64,000 bases of DNA from Cladorhizidae sp. MBARI D1340-BT2 (GCA_028752905.1 JAQNBH010000011.1:25748333-25812332), one strand, 5' to 3'. Counted from the stretch's first letter, positions 30,895 to 46,500 are shown. Notes: generated from the letters alone by a model not told the origin. Made by a program: numbers and translations.

Positions 30895-33800
30895 AATTGA
30901 GCCAATAGGGACGTTTTTGAGTGTTTTGAGAAAAAACTCTCTGAAATCGCTCATTCTTGTTATTATAAAACTGTTTCTACTCTTTTAAACGACTTTTGTG
31001 AGAAATATTCCATTTTTAAGCTATATTTTGTGACAATTGGGATATTTTAGTGCAATTTAAAAAAACAAGTCTGAAATCGCTCAAACTTGTACTCTTTAAA
31101 TGAGAGTAAATGTCTTTTTATGAGAAATCTGCCGTTTTAACTGAAAAAACCTCTACTTTGCTCCAATTGGGACTTTTTCAACATTTTGAGAAAAAACTGT
31201 CTCGAATCACTCATCATAATGGGCAATTAGCTTCCATTTCAAAATTATAGGACTGTTCCTACTCTTAAAGTGATAAATGTCCCTCCTATTGGGATGTTTT
31301 AGAGCATTTTGAGAAAAAACTGTCTTAAATCGCTCAATCTTTTCCAAAGGTGCAAACTAGCTTCATTTTCAACATTATGGAACTGTTTCTACTCTTTAAA
31401 CTACAGAAAACTTCTTTTGGTGAGAAATCAACTTTTTATCCGTAAGATGCTCTATTTTGCTCCAATTGGTAGTTTTTGAGGGAAAAAAGGCTGAAGTATC
31501 TCAAAATCGCTATTTAGCTTCTATGGAACTATTCAACAGTGAACTGTTTCTACTCTTTAAATGACAGAACATTTTGGTGAGAAATATCACCTTTTTAACC
31601 GAAAGCAGCTCTATTTTGCTCCAATTGGGACGTATTTCGCTCATTTATGTAAAATGGGCACATTAGCTTCCTTTTCAACATTATAGAACTGTTTCTACTC
31701 TTTAAACGTCTGAAAACGTCTTTTGGTGAGAAATCTTCCGTTTTTAACCTCCCAATTGTGACGTTTTTGAGTGTTTTGAGGGGAAAATGTCTGAAATCGC
31801 AAATTAGCCATTATGGAACTGTTTCTACTCTTATAATGTCAGAAAACGTCTTTTGGTGAGAAATCTCTCCCTTTTATGATTATTTTAAATCGTTTTAAGA
31901 AATCGCTAATTCAATTCAAAATGTGCACGTTACTTTTCAGCATTTCACGACAGAAAAGGTATTTTGGTGAGAAATCTCACATTTTTATCTGAAAGAAGCT
32001 CTACCTTGCTCCAATAGGGACGTTTTTGAGCATTTTTAGAAAAAATTGTCAGATATCGCTCATTCTTTTCAAAATGGGCACTTTAGCTTACTTTTCAACA
32101 TTATTGAACTGTTTCTAACTCTTTAAACAAGGTTAAATGTCTTTTGATGAGAAATCTTCCGTTTTAAACGGAAAGAAGCTCCCAATTGGTACGTTTTTGA
32201 GCGGTTTGAAGAAAAACGGTCTAAATCTTGTCAAAATGGCACATTAGCTTCCTCTTCAACTTTATGGAAATGTTTCTACTCTTTAAATGACTGAAAACGT
32301 CTTTTTTTTGAGAAATATCCATTTTAACTGAAAGCAGCTCTATTTTGAGCGTTTTGAGGAATAACCTGTCATTCTGTTCAAAATGGCTTCATTTTCAACA
32401 TTATAGAACTGTTTCTACTCTACAAACGACAGGAAACGTCTTTTGGTGAGAAATCTTCCGTTTTTAACCGAAAGTAACTACTTTGATCCAATTGGGACTT
32501 TTTGAGTGTTTTGAGGAAAAACTGTCTGAAATCGCACATTCTTGTCAAAATGGGCACTTTAGCTTACATTTCATTCAACATTATTGAACTGTTTCTACCT
32601 CCTTAAACAAGAGTAAATGTCTTTTGGTGAGAAATCTTCCGTTTTAAAAAGAAAGAAGCTCCCAATTGGAACGTTTTAGAGCGTTTTGAAGAAAAACTGT
32701 TTAAATCTTAGAAATATTTCGTTTTTAACCCGAAAGAAACTCGTTTGCTCCAATTGGGACGTTTTTGAGCGTTTTCCGGAAAAACTGTCTGCAATCGCTC
32801 AATTTTGTCAAAATTGCAAATTAGCCAACATTATGGAACTGTACTCTTAAAATGTCAGAATTTTTTTTGCTATTTTAATGCATTTTGGACGTTTGTAAGA
32901 GTTTTAAAGAAAAACAGTCTGACCGCTCATTCTTGCAATTAGCTTCCATTTGAACATTATAGAACTGTTTGTACTCGAAAAACTGTCTTACACTGTGAGA
33001 AATCTGTTTTTAACAGCTCACAGGATCTTTTAGTGCGTTTTGAGGAAAAAGGTCTGAAATCGCTCAATCTTGTTAAAATGGCAAATAAGCTTCCCTTTCA
33101 CATTATGGAACTGTTTTTAGTCTTTAAATGACAGAAAACGTCTTTTAAACCCAAAGAAGCTCTATTTTACTCAATATGGGATCTTTTTGAGCTTTTGGAG
33201 GAAAAAACTGTGTAATCGCTCATTCTTGTCCAAATGGGCACATTAGCTTCCTTTTCAACATTATAAAACTGTTTCTACTCTTTAAACGACAGAAACGTCT
33301 TTTCGTGAGAAATCTTCCTATTTAAGCTCCTAATTGGGTCCTTTTTGAGCGTTTTGAGGAAAAACTGTCTGAAATCGCCCAAAATGGCTCCTTTTTAACA
33401 TTATGGAACTACTTCTACTCTTATGTCAGAAAACGTCTTTTGGTGAGAAATCTCCCCTTTTTAAGCGATTGGTTTATTTTAATACATTTTAAGCAAAGAA
33501 AAACTGTCTTAAATGCTAAAATATGCATATATGCATATATGTTATTGTCAACAATATGGAACTGTTCCTACTCTTTAAACATCAGATAATGTCTTTTGGT
33601 GAGAAATCTTCCATTTTTATCCGTCCTAGAACATTATTGAGCATTTTGAGTGAAAACTGTCTTAAGTCGCTCAATCTTTTCAAAATTACAGAATTAGCTT
33701 CCTTTTCAATATTTTGGAGCAGTTTCTACTCTTTAAACGATCGAAAAAGTTAAATTTCCGATTTTTAACCAAAAAAAGATCTCCAATAGGAGGATTTTGA

Positions 33801-34365
33801 GTAAAAACTCTCTTACGTCGCTAAAACTTTTCAAAATGGCTTCCTTTTAAACATTTATGAACTCTTTGTCTCTTAATGACAAAAACATCTTTAGGTTTCT
33901 GAGAAATCTTCCCTTTATAACGAAATAAGATCCAATAAGGTCGTTTTTGAGCATTTTGAGGGGAAAAAGTCTGAAATCAGCTTATTTTTCAACATTATGG
34001 AACTGTTTCTACCTCTTTAAACGATAGTAAATGTCTTTTGGTGAGAAATCTTCCGTTTTAAACCGAAAGAAGCTCTATTTTGCTCCAATTGGTACGTCTT
34101 TGAAGAAAAATTATCTGAAATCGCAAATCTTGTCAAAATAGCACTTTAGCTTCCTCTTCAACATTATGGAACTGTTTCTACTCTTTAAATGACAGAAAAC
34201 GTCTTTTGTTGAGAAATATTATCTTTTTAACCTCCATTTAAGGGTTTTGAGTCAAAATTGGCACTTCAGCTTCCTGTTCAACAATATAGAACTGTTTCTA
34301 CTCTTTAAATGACATGAAAGGTCTTTTGGTGAGAAATCTTCCTTTTTTAACCCGTAAGAAGCTAT
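30895..34365. repeat. ~180-bp AT-rich satellite, block 3
   Basis: Same unit and orientation as 1-1554 and 3442-5670; its opening (gccaataggg acgtttttg) closely matches the first bases of the window. About 22 units of 130-180 bp. It ends within a unit at gtaagaagct, directly followed by the 24-bp minisatellite. Confidence 0.92.
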
Positions 34366-36187
34366 GAACAATGGAATGCAGCAAGCTATAAACTCTGGTG
34401 TCTATCAAGCTATGTATGAACTCTGATTTGCATCAAGCCATGAACACTGGTGTGTATCAAGCTATTAACTCTGTGTAGCAAGGCATGAACTCTGGTGTGT
34501 ACGAGTCATGAATTCTGTATCTGGTATGTGTCAAGCCATGAACTCTGGTGTGCATCAAACCATGAACTTTGGTTTGCATCGAGCCATGAACTCTGGTGTG
34601 CATCAAGCCATGAACACTGGTGTGCATCAAGCCATGAACTCTGGTGTGCATCAAGCCATGAACTCTGGTATGCATCAAGCCATGAACTCTAGTGTGCATC
34701 AAGCCATGAACTCTGGTGAGCATCAACCCATTAACTCTGGTGTGCATCAAGCCATGAACTCTAGTGTGCATCAAGCCTTGAACTGTGGTGTGTAGTAAGC
34801 CATGAACACTGGTGTGCATCAAGACATGTATTTTAGTTTGCATTGAGCAATGAACTCTGGTGTCCATCAAGCCATGAACTCTGGTTTGCATCAAGCCATG
34901 AACTCTTGTGTGTATCAAGCCGTGAACTCTGGTGTGCATCGAGCCATGAACTCTGGCTTGCATCAATCCATGAACTTTGGTATGCATCAAGCCATGAACT
35001 GTGATGGGTATCAAGCTATGAACTCTGGTGTGTAGCAAGCCATGAAAATTGGTGTGTGTCAAGCCATGAGCTCTGGTTTGCATCAAGTCATGAACTCTGG
35101 TATGCAGCAAGCCATGAACTATGGTGTGTATCAAGCTATATGAACTCTGGTGTGTAGCAAAACATGAATTCTGCTGTGTATCAATCAAGCTATGAACTCC
35201 AGTCTATATCAAGCTGTATAAATTCTGTTGTGTAGCAAAACATGAACTCTTATGTGCATCAAGCCAAGAATTCTGGTGGGTATGAAGATATTCTAGTCTG
35301 TATCAAGCTATGAACTCGTGTATGTATCAAGTTATGAGGTCTGGTGTGTATCAAGCTATGAACTCTGGGGTGTAGAAAGACATGAACTCTGGCGTACGGC
35401 AAGCCATGAACTCTGGTTTGCATCAAGCCATGAACTCTGGTGTGCATCAAGCCATGAACTCTGGTGTGCATCAAGAGATGAATTCTGGTGTGTTGCCTTC
35501 ATGAAGTCTATAACTAGCCATGAACTATAAATGTCTCAAGCCATGAACTCTGGTGTACATCAAGCCATGAACTCTGGTGTGCATCAAGCCATGAACTTTG
35601 GTGTGCATCGAGCTATGAACGATGATGTGCATGAAGCCATGAACTCTGGTGTAGTTCAAGCCATGAACTCTGGTGTGCATCAAGCCATGAACTCTGGTTT
35701 GCATCAAGCCATGAACTCTGGTGTGCATCAAGCCATAAATTTTGGTGTGCATCAAGCTATGAACACTGTTGTGTAGCAGGACATGAACTGTGGTGTGTAG
35801 CAGTCATGAACTCTCTATCAAGCCATGAAGTCAGGCGTCTAAAGCCATGAACTATGGTGTGTTTCAAGCCATGAACTCTGGTGTACTTCAAGCCATGAAC
35901 ACTGGTGTGTATCAAGCTATTAACTCTGGTGAGCATCAAGTCATGAACTCTGGTGTGCAACAAGCCATGAACTCTGGTGTGCATCAAGCCATGAACTCTG
36001 CTATGTAGTAAGGCATGAACTCTGGCGTGCATCAAGCCAGTAAGTCTTGTGTGTATCTAGCTAAGAATTCTGGTCTGTGTAGCAAGACATGAACTCTGGT
36101 GTGTAGCGGTCATGAACTCTGTATCAAGCCATGAACTCTGGTGTGCAGCAAACCTTGAATGCTGGTGTGTTAAGCCATGTACTCTGG
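34366..36187 (-). repeat. 24-bp minisatellite, inverted block
   Basis: About 75 copies of the 24-bp unit in the orientation aagccatgaact / ctggtgtgcatc. Variant order matches the inverse complement of parts of the forward array: for example, the minus-strand frame at 35757-36035 nearly equals that of 41214-41540, and 34457-35188 resembles 48018-48593. It is therefore an inverted copy of the higher-order repeat, not an independent array. Confidence 0.93.
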
Positions 36188-39100
36188 CAACACACCAGAA
36201 TTCATCTCTTGCTGCACACCAGAGTTCATAGCTTGATACACACCAGATTTCATAGCTTGATGCACCCCGGAGTTCATGGCTTGCTGTACGCCAAATTTCA
36301 TGTCTTGCTACACCCCAGAGTTAATAGCTTGATACACACCAGAGTTCATGGCCTCTGCATGCCAGAGTTCATGGCTTGCTGCATGCCTGTGTGCATGGTT
36401 TGCTACACAACAGAGTTCATAGCTTCATACCCACCAGAGATCATGGCTTGATGCACACCGAAGTTCATGGCTTGATGCACACCAGAGTGTATGGCTTGCT
36501 GCAAACCGGAGTTCATGGCTTGAGACACCAGAGTTCATGGCTTAATACAGAGTTCATGACTGCTACACACCAGACCTCATAACTTGCTACACACCAGAGT
36601 CCATAGCTTGATACAGACCAGAATTCATAGCTTGATTCCCGCCAGAGTTCATGGCTTGCTACACACCAGAATTCATATAGCAATGGAGTTTATAGCTTGC
36701 TGATTCATACCAGAATTTATGTTTTGCTACACACCAGAGTTCATATAGCTTGATACAGACCAGAGTTCCTACCTTGATGCACACAAGAGTTTATGGCTTG
36801 ACACACTCCAGAGTTCATGGCTTAAGACATCAGAGTTCATGGCTTGATACAGAGTTCATGACTGATATACACCAGAGTGCATGACACCAGAGTTCATAGC
36901 CTGATACACACCAGAGTTCTTGGCTTGTTGCACATCAAAGTTGATGGCTTGATGCACACCTGAGTTAATGGCTTGATGCACACCAGAATTCATGGATTGA
37001 TGCACACAAGAGTTCATGGCTTGATGCACACCAGAGTTCATGGCTTGATGCACACCAGAGTTCATTGCTTCATGCAAATTAAATTTCATGGCTTGCTGCA
37101 CACCAGAGCTCATGGCTTGATACAGAGTTCATGACTGCTACACACCAGAGTTCATGTCTTGCTACACACCAGAATTCATCGCTTGATACACACCAGAATT
37201 CATGGCATGATGCATACCAGAGTTCATGGCTTGGTACATACCAGAGTACATGGCTTAACACACCAGCATTCATGGTTTGCTGCACACCAGAGTTCATGGC
37301 TTCATACAGAGTTCATGACTGCTACACACCAGAGTTCATGTCTTGCTACACACCAGAATTCATAGCTTGATACACACCAGAGTTAATGGCTTGATGCACG
37401 CAGTTTATGCCTTGCTACACACCAGAGGTCATGGCATTATGCACACCAGAGTTCATGGCTTGCTACACAACAGAGTTCTTGGCTTGATACCCACCAGAGT
37501 TCATGATTTGATGCACACCAGAGTTCATGGCTTGATGCACACCAGAGTTCATGACTTGTAACACTCCAGAGTTCATGGCTTGATACACCAGAGTTCATGG
37601 CTTGTTACAGAGTTCATGACTGCTACACACCAGAGTTCATGTCTTCTAACCACCAGAGTTCATAGCTTGATACACACCAGAGTTTATGGCTTGATTCATG
37701 CCAGAGTTCATGGCTTGCTGCACTTCAGTGTTCATGGCTTGCTACACACCAGAGTTCTTGGCTTGATACCCACCAGAGTTCATGGCTTTATGCACACCAA
37801 AGTTCACGGCTTGATGCAAACCAGAGTTCATTGGTGATACACACCAGAGTTCATGGGTTGATGCACACCATAGTTCATGGCTTGATGCATACCAGAGTTC
37901 ATGACTTGATGCAAACCAGAGTTCATGGCTTGACACACACCAATGTTCATGGCTTGCTACACACCAGAGTTCATAGCTTGATACCCATCACAGTTCATGG
38001 CTTGATGCATACCAAAGTTCATGGATTGATGCAAACCAGAGTTCATGGCTTGATCCACACCAGAGTTCATTGCTTGATACACAGAAGAGTTCATGGCTTG
38101 ATGCAAACCAGAGTTCATAGCTTGATGCACACCAGAGTTAATGGCTTGATGCACGCAGTTTATGGCTTCCTACACACCAGAGGTCATGGCGTTATGCACA
38201 CGAGAGTTCATGGCTTGCTACACACCAGAGTTCTTGGCTTGATACCCACCAGAGTTCATGACTTGATGTACACCAAAGTTCACGGCTTGATGCAAACCAG
38301 AGTTCATTGGTGATGCACACCAGAGTTCATGGCTTGATGCACACCAGAGTTCTTGGCTTGACACACTCCAGAGTTCATGGCTTGATACACCAGAGTTCAT
38401 GGCTTGATACAGAGTTCATGACTGCTACACACCAGAGTTCATGTCTTCTAACCACCAGAGTTGATAGCTTGATACACACCAGAGGTTATGGCTTGATTCA
38501 TGCCAGAGTTCATGGCTTGCTGCACTTCAGTGTTCATGGCTTGCTACACACCAGAGTTCTTGGCTTGATACCCACCAGAGTTCATGGCTTGATGCACACC
38601 AAAGTTCACGGCTTGATGCAAACCAGAGTTCATTGGTGATGCACACCAGAGTTCATGGGTTGATGCACACCATAGTTCATGGCTTGATGCACACCAGAGT
38701 TCATGGCTTGACACACCATCAGTGTTCATGGCTTGATGCACACCAAAGTTCATGGCTTGATGCACACCAGAGTTCATGGCTTGATGCACACCAGAGTTCA
38801 TGGCTTGATGCACACCACAGTTCATGGCTTAATGTACACCAGAGTTCATGGCTTCATGCACACCATAGTTCATGGCTCTATGTACATCAAAGTTCATGGC
38901 TTCATGCAGAGTTCATGGCTTGATGTACACAAGACAGAGTTGATAGCTTGAGACACCTATAGTTCATGGCTAGTTACAGAGTTCAAGGCTTGCTACACAC
39001 CAGAGTTCATAGTTTGCTACCCATCAGTGTTCATGGCTTGATGCACACCAAACTTCATGGCTTGATGCTCACCGGAGTTCATGTCTTGCTGCACATCAGA

Positions 39101-42044
39101 GTTCATAGCGTAATACACACCAGATTTCATGGCTTGATGCACCCCGGAGTTCATGGCTTGCTGTGCGCCAGAGTTCATGACTTTCTACACCCCAGAGTTC
39201 ATAGCTTGTTACACACCAGACCTCATAACTTGATACACACACGAGTTCATAGCTTGATACAGACTAGAATATCTTCATACCCACCAGAGTTCTTGGCTTG
39301 ATGCACATAAGAGTTCATGTTTTGCTACACAACAGAATTTATACAGCTAGATATAGACTGGAGTTCATAGCTTGATTGATACACAGCAGAATTCATGTTT
39401 TGCTACACACCAGAGTTCATATAGCTTGATACACACCATAGTTCATGGCTTGATGCATATAAGAGTTCATGAGACTTGATGCAAACCAGAGTTCATGGCT
39501 TGACACACACCAATGTTCATGGCTTGCTACATACCAGAGTTCATAGCTTGATACCCATCACAGTTCATGGCTTTATGCATACCATAGTTCATGGATTGAT
39601 GCAAGCCAGGGTTCATGGCTTGATGCACACCAGAGTTCATGGCTTGATACACACAAGAGTTTATGGCTTGATGCAAACCAGAGTTCATGGCTTGATGCAC
39701 ACCAGAGTTCATTGCTCAATGCAAACTAAAGTACATGTCTTGATGCACACCAGTGTTCATGGCTTGCTACACACCACAGTTCAAGGCTTGATGCACACTA
39801 GAGAGTTCATGGCTTGATGCACACCAGAGTTCATGGCTTGATGCACACCAGTGTTCATGGCTTGATGCACACCAGAGTTCATGGCTCGATGCAAACCAAA
39901 GTTCATGGCTTGATGCACACCAGAGTTCATGGCTTGACACATACCAGAGTTCATGGCTCGAGCCACCAGAGTTCATGGCTTGATACAGAATTCATGACTC
40001 GTACACACCAGAGTTCATGCCTTGCTACACACTAGAGTTAATAGCTTGATACATACCAGAGTTCATGGCTTGATGCACATCAGAGTTCATACATAGCTTG
40101 ATAGACACCAGAGTTCATAGCTTGCTGCATTTCATTGTTCATAGCTTAATGCACACCTGAGTTCATGGTTTGTTGCAAACCAGAGTTCATGGCTTGTTGT
40201 ACACCAGAGTTCATGGCTTGATGCAAACCAGAGTTCATGGCTTGGTACACACCAGAGTACATGGCTTAACACACCAGTGTTCAAGGCTTTCTGCACACTA
40301 GATTTCATTGCCTGATACGGAGTTCATAACTGCTACACACCAGAGTTCATGTGTTGCTACAGACAAGAATTCATAGCTTGATACACGCCAGAGTTCATGG
40401 CTTGCTTAACACCAGAGTTCATGGCTTGATGCACACCAGAGTTCATGGCTTGATGCACACCAGAGTTCATAGGTTGATGCACACCAGAGTTAAAAGCTTG
40501 ATACACACCAGAGTTCATGGCTTGATGCACACCAGAGTTAATGGCTTGAAACACACCAGAGTTCATGGCTTGAGACGCTAGACTTCATGGCTTGATACAG
40601 AGTTCATGACTGCTACACACAAGACCTCATAACTTGCTACACACCCGAGTTGATAGCTTGATACAGACCAGAGTTCATAGCTTGATACCCGCCAGAGTTC
40701 ATGGCTTGATGCACACCAGAGTTCATGTCTTGCTACACAACAGAATTCATATAGCTTGATAGAGACTGGAGTTCATAGCTTGATACACACTAGAATTCAT
40801 GTTTTGCTACACACCAGAGTTCATATAGCTTGATACAGACCAGAGTTCATGGCTTGATGCACACCAGAGTTCATGGCTTGATGCACACCAGAGTTCATGG
40901 CTTGACACACTCCAGAGTTCATGGCTTAAGACACCAGTGTTCATGGCTTGATACAGAGTTAATGACTGATATACACCAGAGTTCATGTCTTGCTACACAT
41001 CATAGTTCATACATATCAGAGTTCATAGCTTGCTGCATGCCAGTGTTCATAGCTTGATGCACACCTGAGTTCATAGTTTGATGCACACCAGAGATCATGA
41101 CTTGTTGCACACCAGAGTTCAAGGCTTAACATACCAGTGTTCAAGGGTTGCTACACACCAGAGTTCATGGCTTGATACAGAGTTCATGACTGCTATACAC
41201 CAGAGTTCATATCTTGCTACAGACCAGAATTCTTAGCTTGATACACACCAGAGTTACTGGCTTGATGCACGCCAGAGTTCATGCCTTACTACATACCAGA
41301 ATTCATGGCTTGATGCACACCAGAGTTCATGGCTTGTTGCACACCAGAGTTCATGACTTGATGCTCACCAGAGTTAATAGCTTGATACACACCAGTATTC
41401 ATGGCTTGAAGCACACCAGAGTTCATGGCTTGAAACACACCAGAGTTCATGGCTTTAGACGCCTGAATTCATGGCTTGATAGAGAGTTCATGACTGCTAC
41501 ACACCAGAGTTCTTGTCTTGCTACACAACAGTGTTCATAGCTTGATGCACAACAAAATTTATGGCTTGATGCACACCAGAGTTCATGGCTTGATGCAAAC
41601 CAGAGTTCATGGCTTGATGCACACCAGAGTTCATGGCTTGAACTACACCAGAGTTCATGGCTTCATGCACATTATCGTTCTTACCTCGATGCACATCAAA
41701 GTTCATGGCTTGATGCACACCAGCTTGATGTACACCAGAGTTCATGGCTTGAGACATTTATAGTTCATGGCTAGTTATAGACTTCATGAAGGCAACACAC
41801 CAGAATTCATCTCTTGATGCACACCAGAGTTCATGGCTTGATGCACACCAGAGTTCAAGGCTTGATGCAAACCAGAGTTCATGGCTTGATGTAAACCAGA
41901 GTTCATGGCTTCATGCACACCATAGTTCATGGCTCTATGCACACCAAAGTTCATGGCTTGATGCACACCAGAGTTCATGGCTTGATGTACACCAGAGTTG
42001 ATGGCTTGAGACACCTATAGTTCATGGCTAGTTACAGAGTTCAT

Positions 42045-43568
42045 GACTGCTACACACCAGAGTTCATGTCTTGCTGCACATCAGTGTTCATAGCTTGATA
42101 CACACCAGATTTCATGGCTTGATGCACCCCGGAGTTCATGGCTTGCTGTATGCCAGAGTTCATGTCTTTCTACACGCCAGAGTTCATAGCTTGATACACA
42201 CCAGACCTCATAACTTGATACACATACGAGTTCATAGCTTGATACAGATTAGAATATCATCATACCCGCCAGAGTTCTTGGCTTGATGCACATAAGAGTT
42301 CATGTTTTGCTACACAACAGAATTTATACAGCTTGATATAGACTGGAGTTCATAGTTTGATTGATACACAGCAGAATTCATGTTTTGCTACACACCAGAG
42401 TTTATATAGCTTAATAGAGACTGGAGTTCATAGCTTGATACACACTAGAATTTATGTTTTGCTACACACCAGAGTTCATATAGCTTGATACAGACCAGAG
42501 TTCATGGCTTGATGCACACCAGAGTTCATGGCTTAAGACACCAGTGTTCATGGCTTGATACAGAGTTAATGACTGATATACACCAGAGTTCATGTCTTGC
42601 TACACATCATAGTTCTTACATAGCTTGATACACATCAGAGTTCATAGCTTGCTGCATGCCAGTGTTCATAGCTTGATGCACACCTGATTTCATGGTTTGA
42701 TGCACACCAGAGATCATGACTTGTTGCACACCAGAGTTCAAGGCTTAACATACCAGTGTTCAAGGGTTGCTACACACCAGAGTTCATGGCTTGATACAGA
42801 GTTCATGACTGCTACACACCAGAGTTCATGTCTTGCTGCACATCAGTGTTCATAGCTTGATACACACCAGATTTCATGGCTTGATGCACCCCGGAGTTCA
42901 TGGCTTGCTGTATGCCAGAGTTCATGTCTTTCTACACGCCAGAGTTCATAGCTTGATACACACCAGACCTCATAACTTGATACACATACGAGTTCATAGC
43001 TTGATACAGATTAGAATATCATCATACCCGCCAGAGTTCTTGGCTTGATGCACATAAGAGTTCATGTTTTGCTACACAACAGAATTTATACAGCTTGATA
43101 TAGACTGGAGTTCATAGTTTGATTGATACACAGCAGAATTCATGTTTTGCTACACACCAGAGTTTATATAGCTTAATAGAGACTGGAGTTCATAGCTTGA
43201 TACACACTAGAATTTATGTTTTGCTACACACCAGAGTTCATATAGCTTGATACAGACCAGAGTTCATGGCTTGATGCACACCAGAGTTCATGGCTTAAGA
43301 CACCAGTGTTCATGGCTTGATACAGAGTTAATGACTGATATACACCAGAGTTCATGTCTTGCTACACATCATAGTTCTTACATAGCTTGATACACATCAG
43401 AGTTCATAGCTTGCTGCATGCCAGTGTTCATAGCTTGATGCACACCTGATTTCATGGTTTGATGCACACCAGAGATCATGACTTGTTGCACACCAGAGTT
43501 CAAGGCTTAACATACCAGTGTTCAAGGGTTGCTACACACCAGAGTTCATGGCTTGATACAGAGTTCAT
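42045..43568. repeat. Near-identical tandem duplication of 762 bp within the 24-bp array
   Basis: 42045-42806 is repeated at 42807-43568. Every stretch I compared, including rare variants (cacatacgag, agattagaatatcatc), is identical. Neighbouring higher-order copies differ at many sites, so this duplication is recent or an assembly effect. Confidence 0.88.
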
Positions 43569-46500
43569 GACTGCTACACACCAGAGTTCATGTCTTGCTA
43601 CAGACCAGAATTCTTAGCTTGTTACACACCAGAGTTACTGGCTCGATGCACACCAGAGTTCATGCCTTACTACATACCAGAGTTCATGGCTTGATGCACA
43701 CCAGAGTTCATGGCTTGTTGCACACCATAGTTCATGACTTGATGCTCACCAGAGTTAATAGCTTGATACACACCAGTGTTCATGGCTTGAAGCACACCAG
43801 AGTTCATGGCTTGAAACACACCAGAGTTCATGGCTTTAGACGCCTGACTTCATGGCTTGATAGAGAGTTCATGACTGCTACACACCAGAGTTCATGTCTT
43901 GCTACACAACAGTGTTCATAGCTTGATGCACACCAAAATTTATGGCTTGATGCACACCAGAGTTCATGGCTTGATGCAAAGCAGAGTTCATGGCTTGATG
44001 CACACCAGAGTTCATGGCTTGAACTACACCAGAGTTCATGGCTTCATGCACATCATCGTTCTTAGCTCGATGCACACCAAAGTTCATGGCTTGATGCACA
44101 TCAGAGTTCATGGCTTGATGTACACCAGAGTTCATGGCTTGAGACATTTATAGTTCATGGCTAGTTATAGACTTCATGAAGGCAACACACCAGAATTCAT
44201 CTCTTGATGCACACCAGAGTTCATGGCTTGATGCACACCAGAGTTCATGGCTTGATGCAAACCAGAGTTCATGGCTTGATGTACACCACAGTTCATGGCT
44301 TCATGCACACCATAGTTCATGGCTCTATGCACACCAAAGTTCATGGCTTGATGCACACCAGAGTTCATGGCTTGATGTACACCAGAGTTGATGGCTTGAG
44401 ACACCTATAGTTCATGGCTAGTTACAGAGTTCATGACTGCTACACACCAGAGTTCATGTCTTGCTGCACATCAGAGTTCATAGCTTGATACACACCAGAT
44501 TTCATGGCTTGATGCACACCAGAGTTCATGGCTTGCTGTACACCAGAGTTCATGTCTTTCTACACCCCAGAGTTCATAGCTTGATACACACCAGACCTCA
44601 TAACTTTATACACACACGAGTTCATAGCTTGATACAGACTAGAATATCTTCATACCCGCCAGAGTTCTTGGCTTGATGCACATAAGAGTTCATGTTTTGC
44701 TACACAACAGAATTTATATAGCTTGATATAGACTGGAGTTCATAGCTTGATTGATACACAGCAGAATTCATGTTTTGCTACACACCAGAGTTCATATAGC
44801 TTAATAGAGACTGGAGTTCATAGCTTGATACACACTAGAATTCATGTTTTGCTACACACCAGAGTTCATATAGCTTGATACAGACCAGAGTTCATGGCTT
44901 GATGCACACCAGAGTTCATGGCTTAAGAAACCAGTGTTCATGGCTTGATACAGAGTTAATGACTGATATACACCAGAGTTCATGTCTTGCTACACATCAT
45001 AGTTCTTACATAGCTTGATACACATCAGAGTTCATAGCTTGCTGCATGCCAGTGTTCATAGCTTGATGCACACCTGAGTTCATGGTTTGATGCACACCAG
45101 AGATCATGACTTGTTGCACACCAGAGTTCAAGGCTTAACATACCAGTGTTCAAAGGTTGCTACACACCAGAGTTCATGGCTTGATACAGAGTTCATGACT
45201 GCTACACACCAGAGTTCATGTCTTGCTACAGACCAGAATTCTTAGCTTGATACACACCAGAGTTACTGGCTTGATGCACGCCAGAGTTCATGCCTTACTA
45301 CATACCAGAGTTCATGGCTTGATGCACACCAGAGTTCATGGCTTGTTGCACACCAGAGTTCATGACTTGATGCTCACCAGAGTTAATAGCTTGATACACA
45401 CCAGTATTCATGGCTTGAAGCACACCAGAGTTCATCGCTTGAAACACACCAGAGTTCATGGCTTTAGACGCCTGACTTCATGGCTTGATAGAGAGTTCAT
45501 GACTGCTACACACCAGAGTTCATGTCTTGCTACACAACAGTATTCATAGCTTGATGCACACCAAAATTTATGGCTTGATGCATACCAGCGTTCATGGCTT
45601 GATGCAAACCAGAGTTCATGGCTTGATGCACACCAGAGTTCATGGCTTGAACTACACCAGAGTTCATGGCTTCATGCACATCATCGTTCTTAGCTCGATG
45701 CACACCAAAGTTCATGGCTTGATGCACATCAGAGTTCATGGCTTGATGTACACCAGAGTTCATGGCTTGAGACATTTATAGTTCATGGCTAGTTATAGAC
45801 TTCATGAAGGCAACACACCAGAATTCATCTCTTGATGCACACCAGAGTTCATGGCTTGATGCACACCAGAGTTAATGGCTTGATGCAAACCAGAGTTCAT
45901 GGCTTGATGTACACCAGAGTTCATGGCTTCATGCACACCATAGTTCATGGCTCTATGAACACCAAAGTTCATGGCTGGATGCACACCAGAGTTCATGGCT
46001 TGATGTACACCAGAGTTGATGGCTTGAGACACCTATAGTTCATGGCTAGTTACAGAGTTCATGACTGCTACACAACAGAGTTCATGTCTTGCTGCACATC
46101 AGAGTTCATAGCTTCATACACACCAGATTTCATGGCTTGATGCACACCAGAGTTCATGGCTTGCTGTACGCCAGAGTTTATGTCTTTCTACACCCCAGAG
46201 TTCATAGCTTGATACACACCAGACCTCATAACTTTATACACACACGGGTTCATAGCTTGATACAGACTAGAATATCTTCATACCCGCCAGATTTCTTGGC
46301 TTGATGCACATAAGAGTTCATGTTTTGCTACACAACAGAATTTATACAGCTTGATATAGACTGGAGTTCATAGCTGGATTGATACACAGCAGAATTCATG
46401 TTTTGCTACACACCAGAGTTCATATAGCTTAATAGAGACTGGAGTTCATAGCTTGATACACACTAGAATTCATGTTTTGCTACACACCAGTGTTCATATA

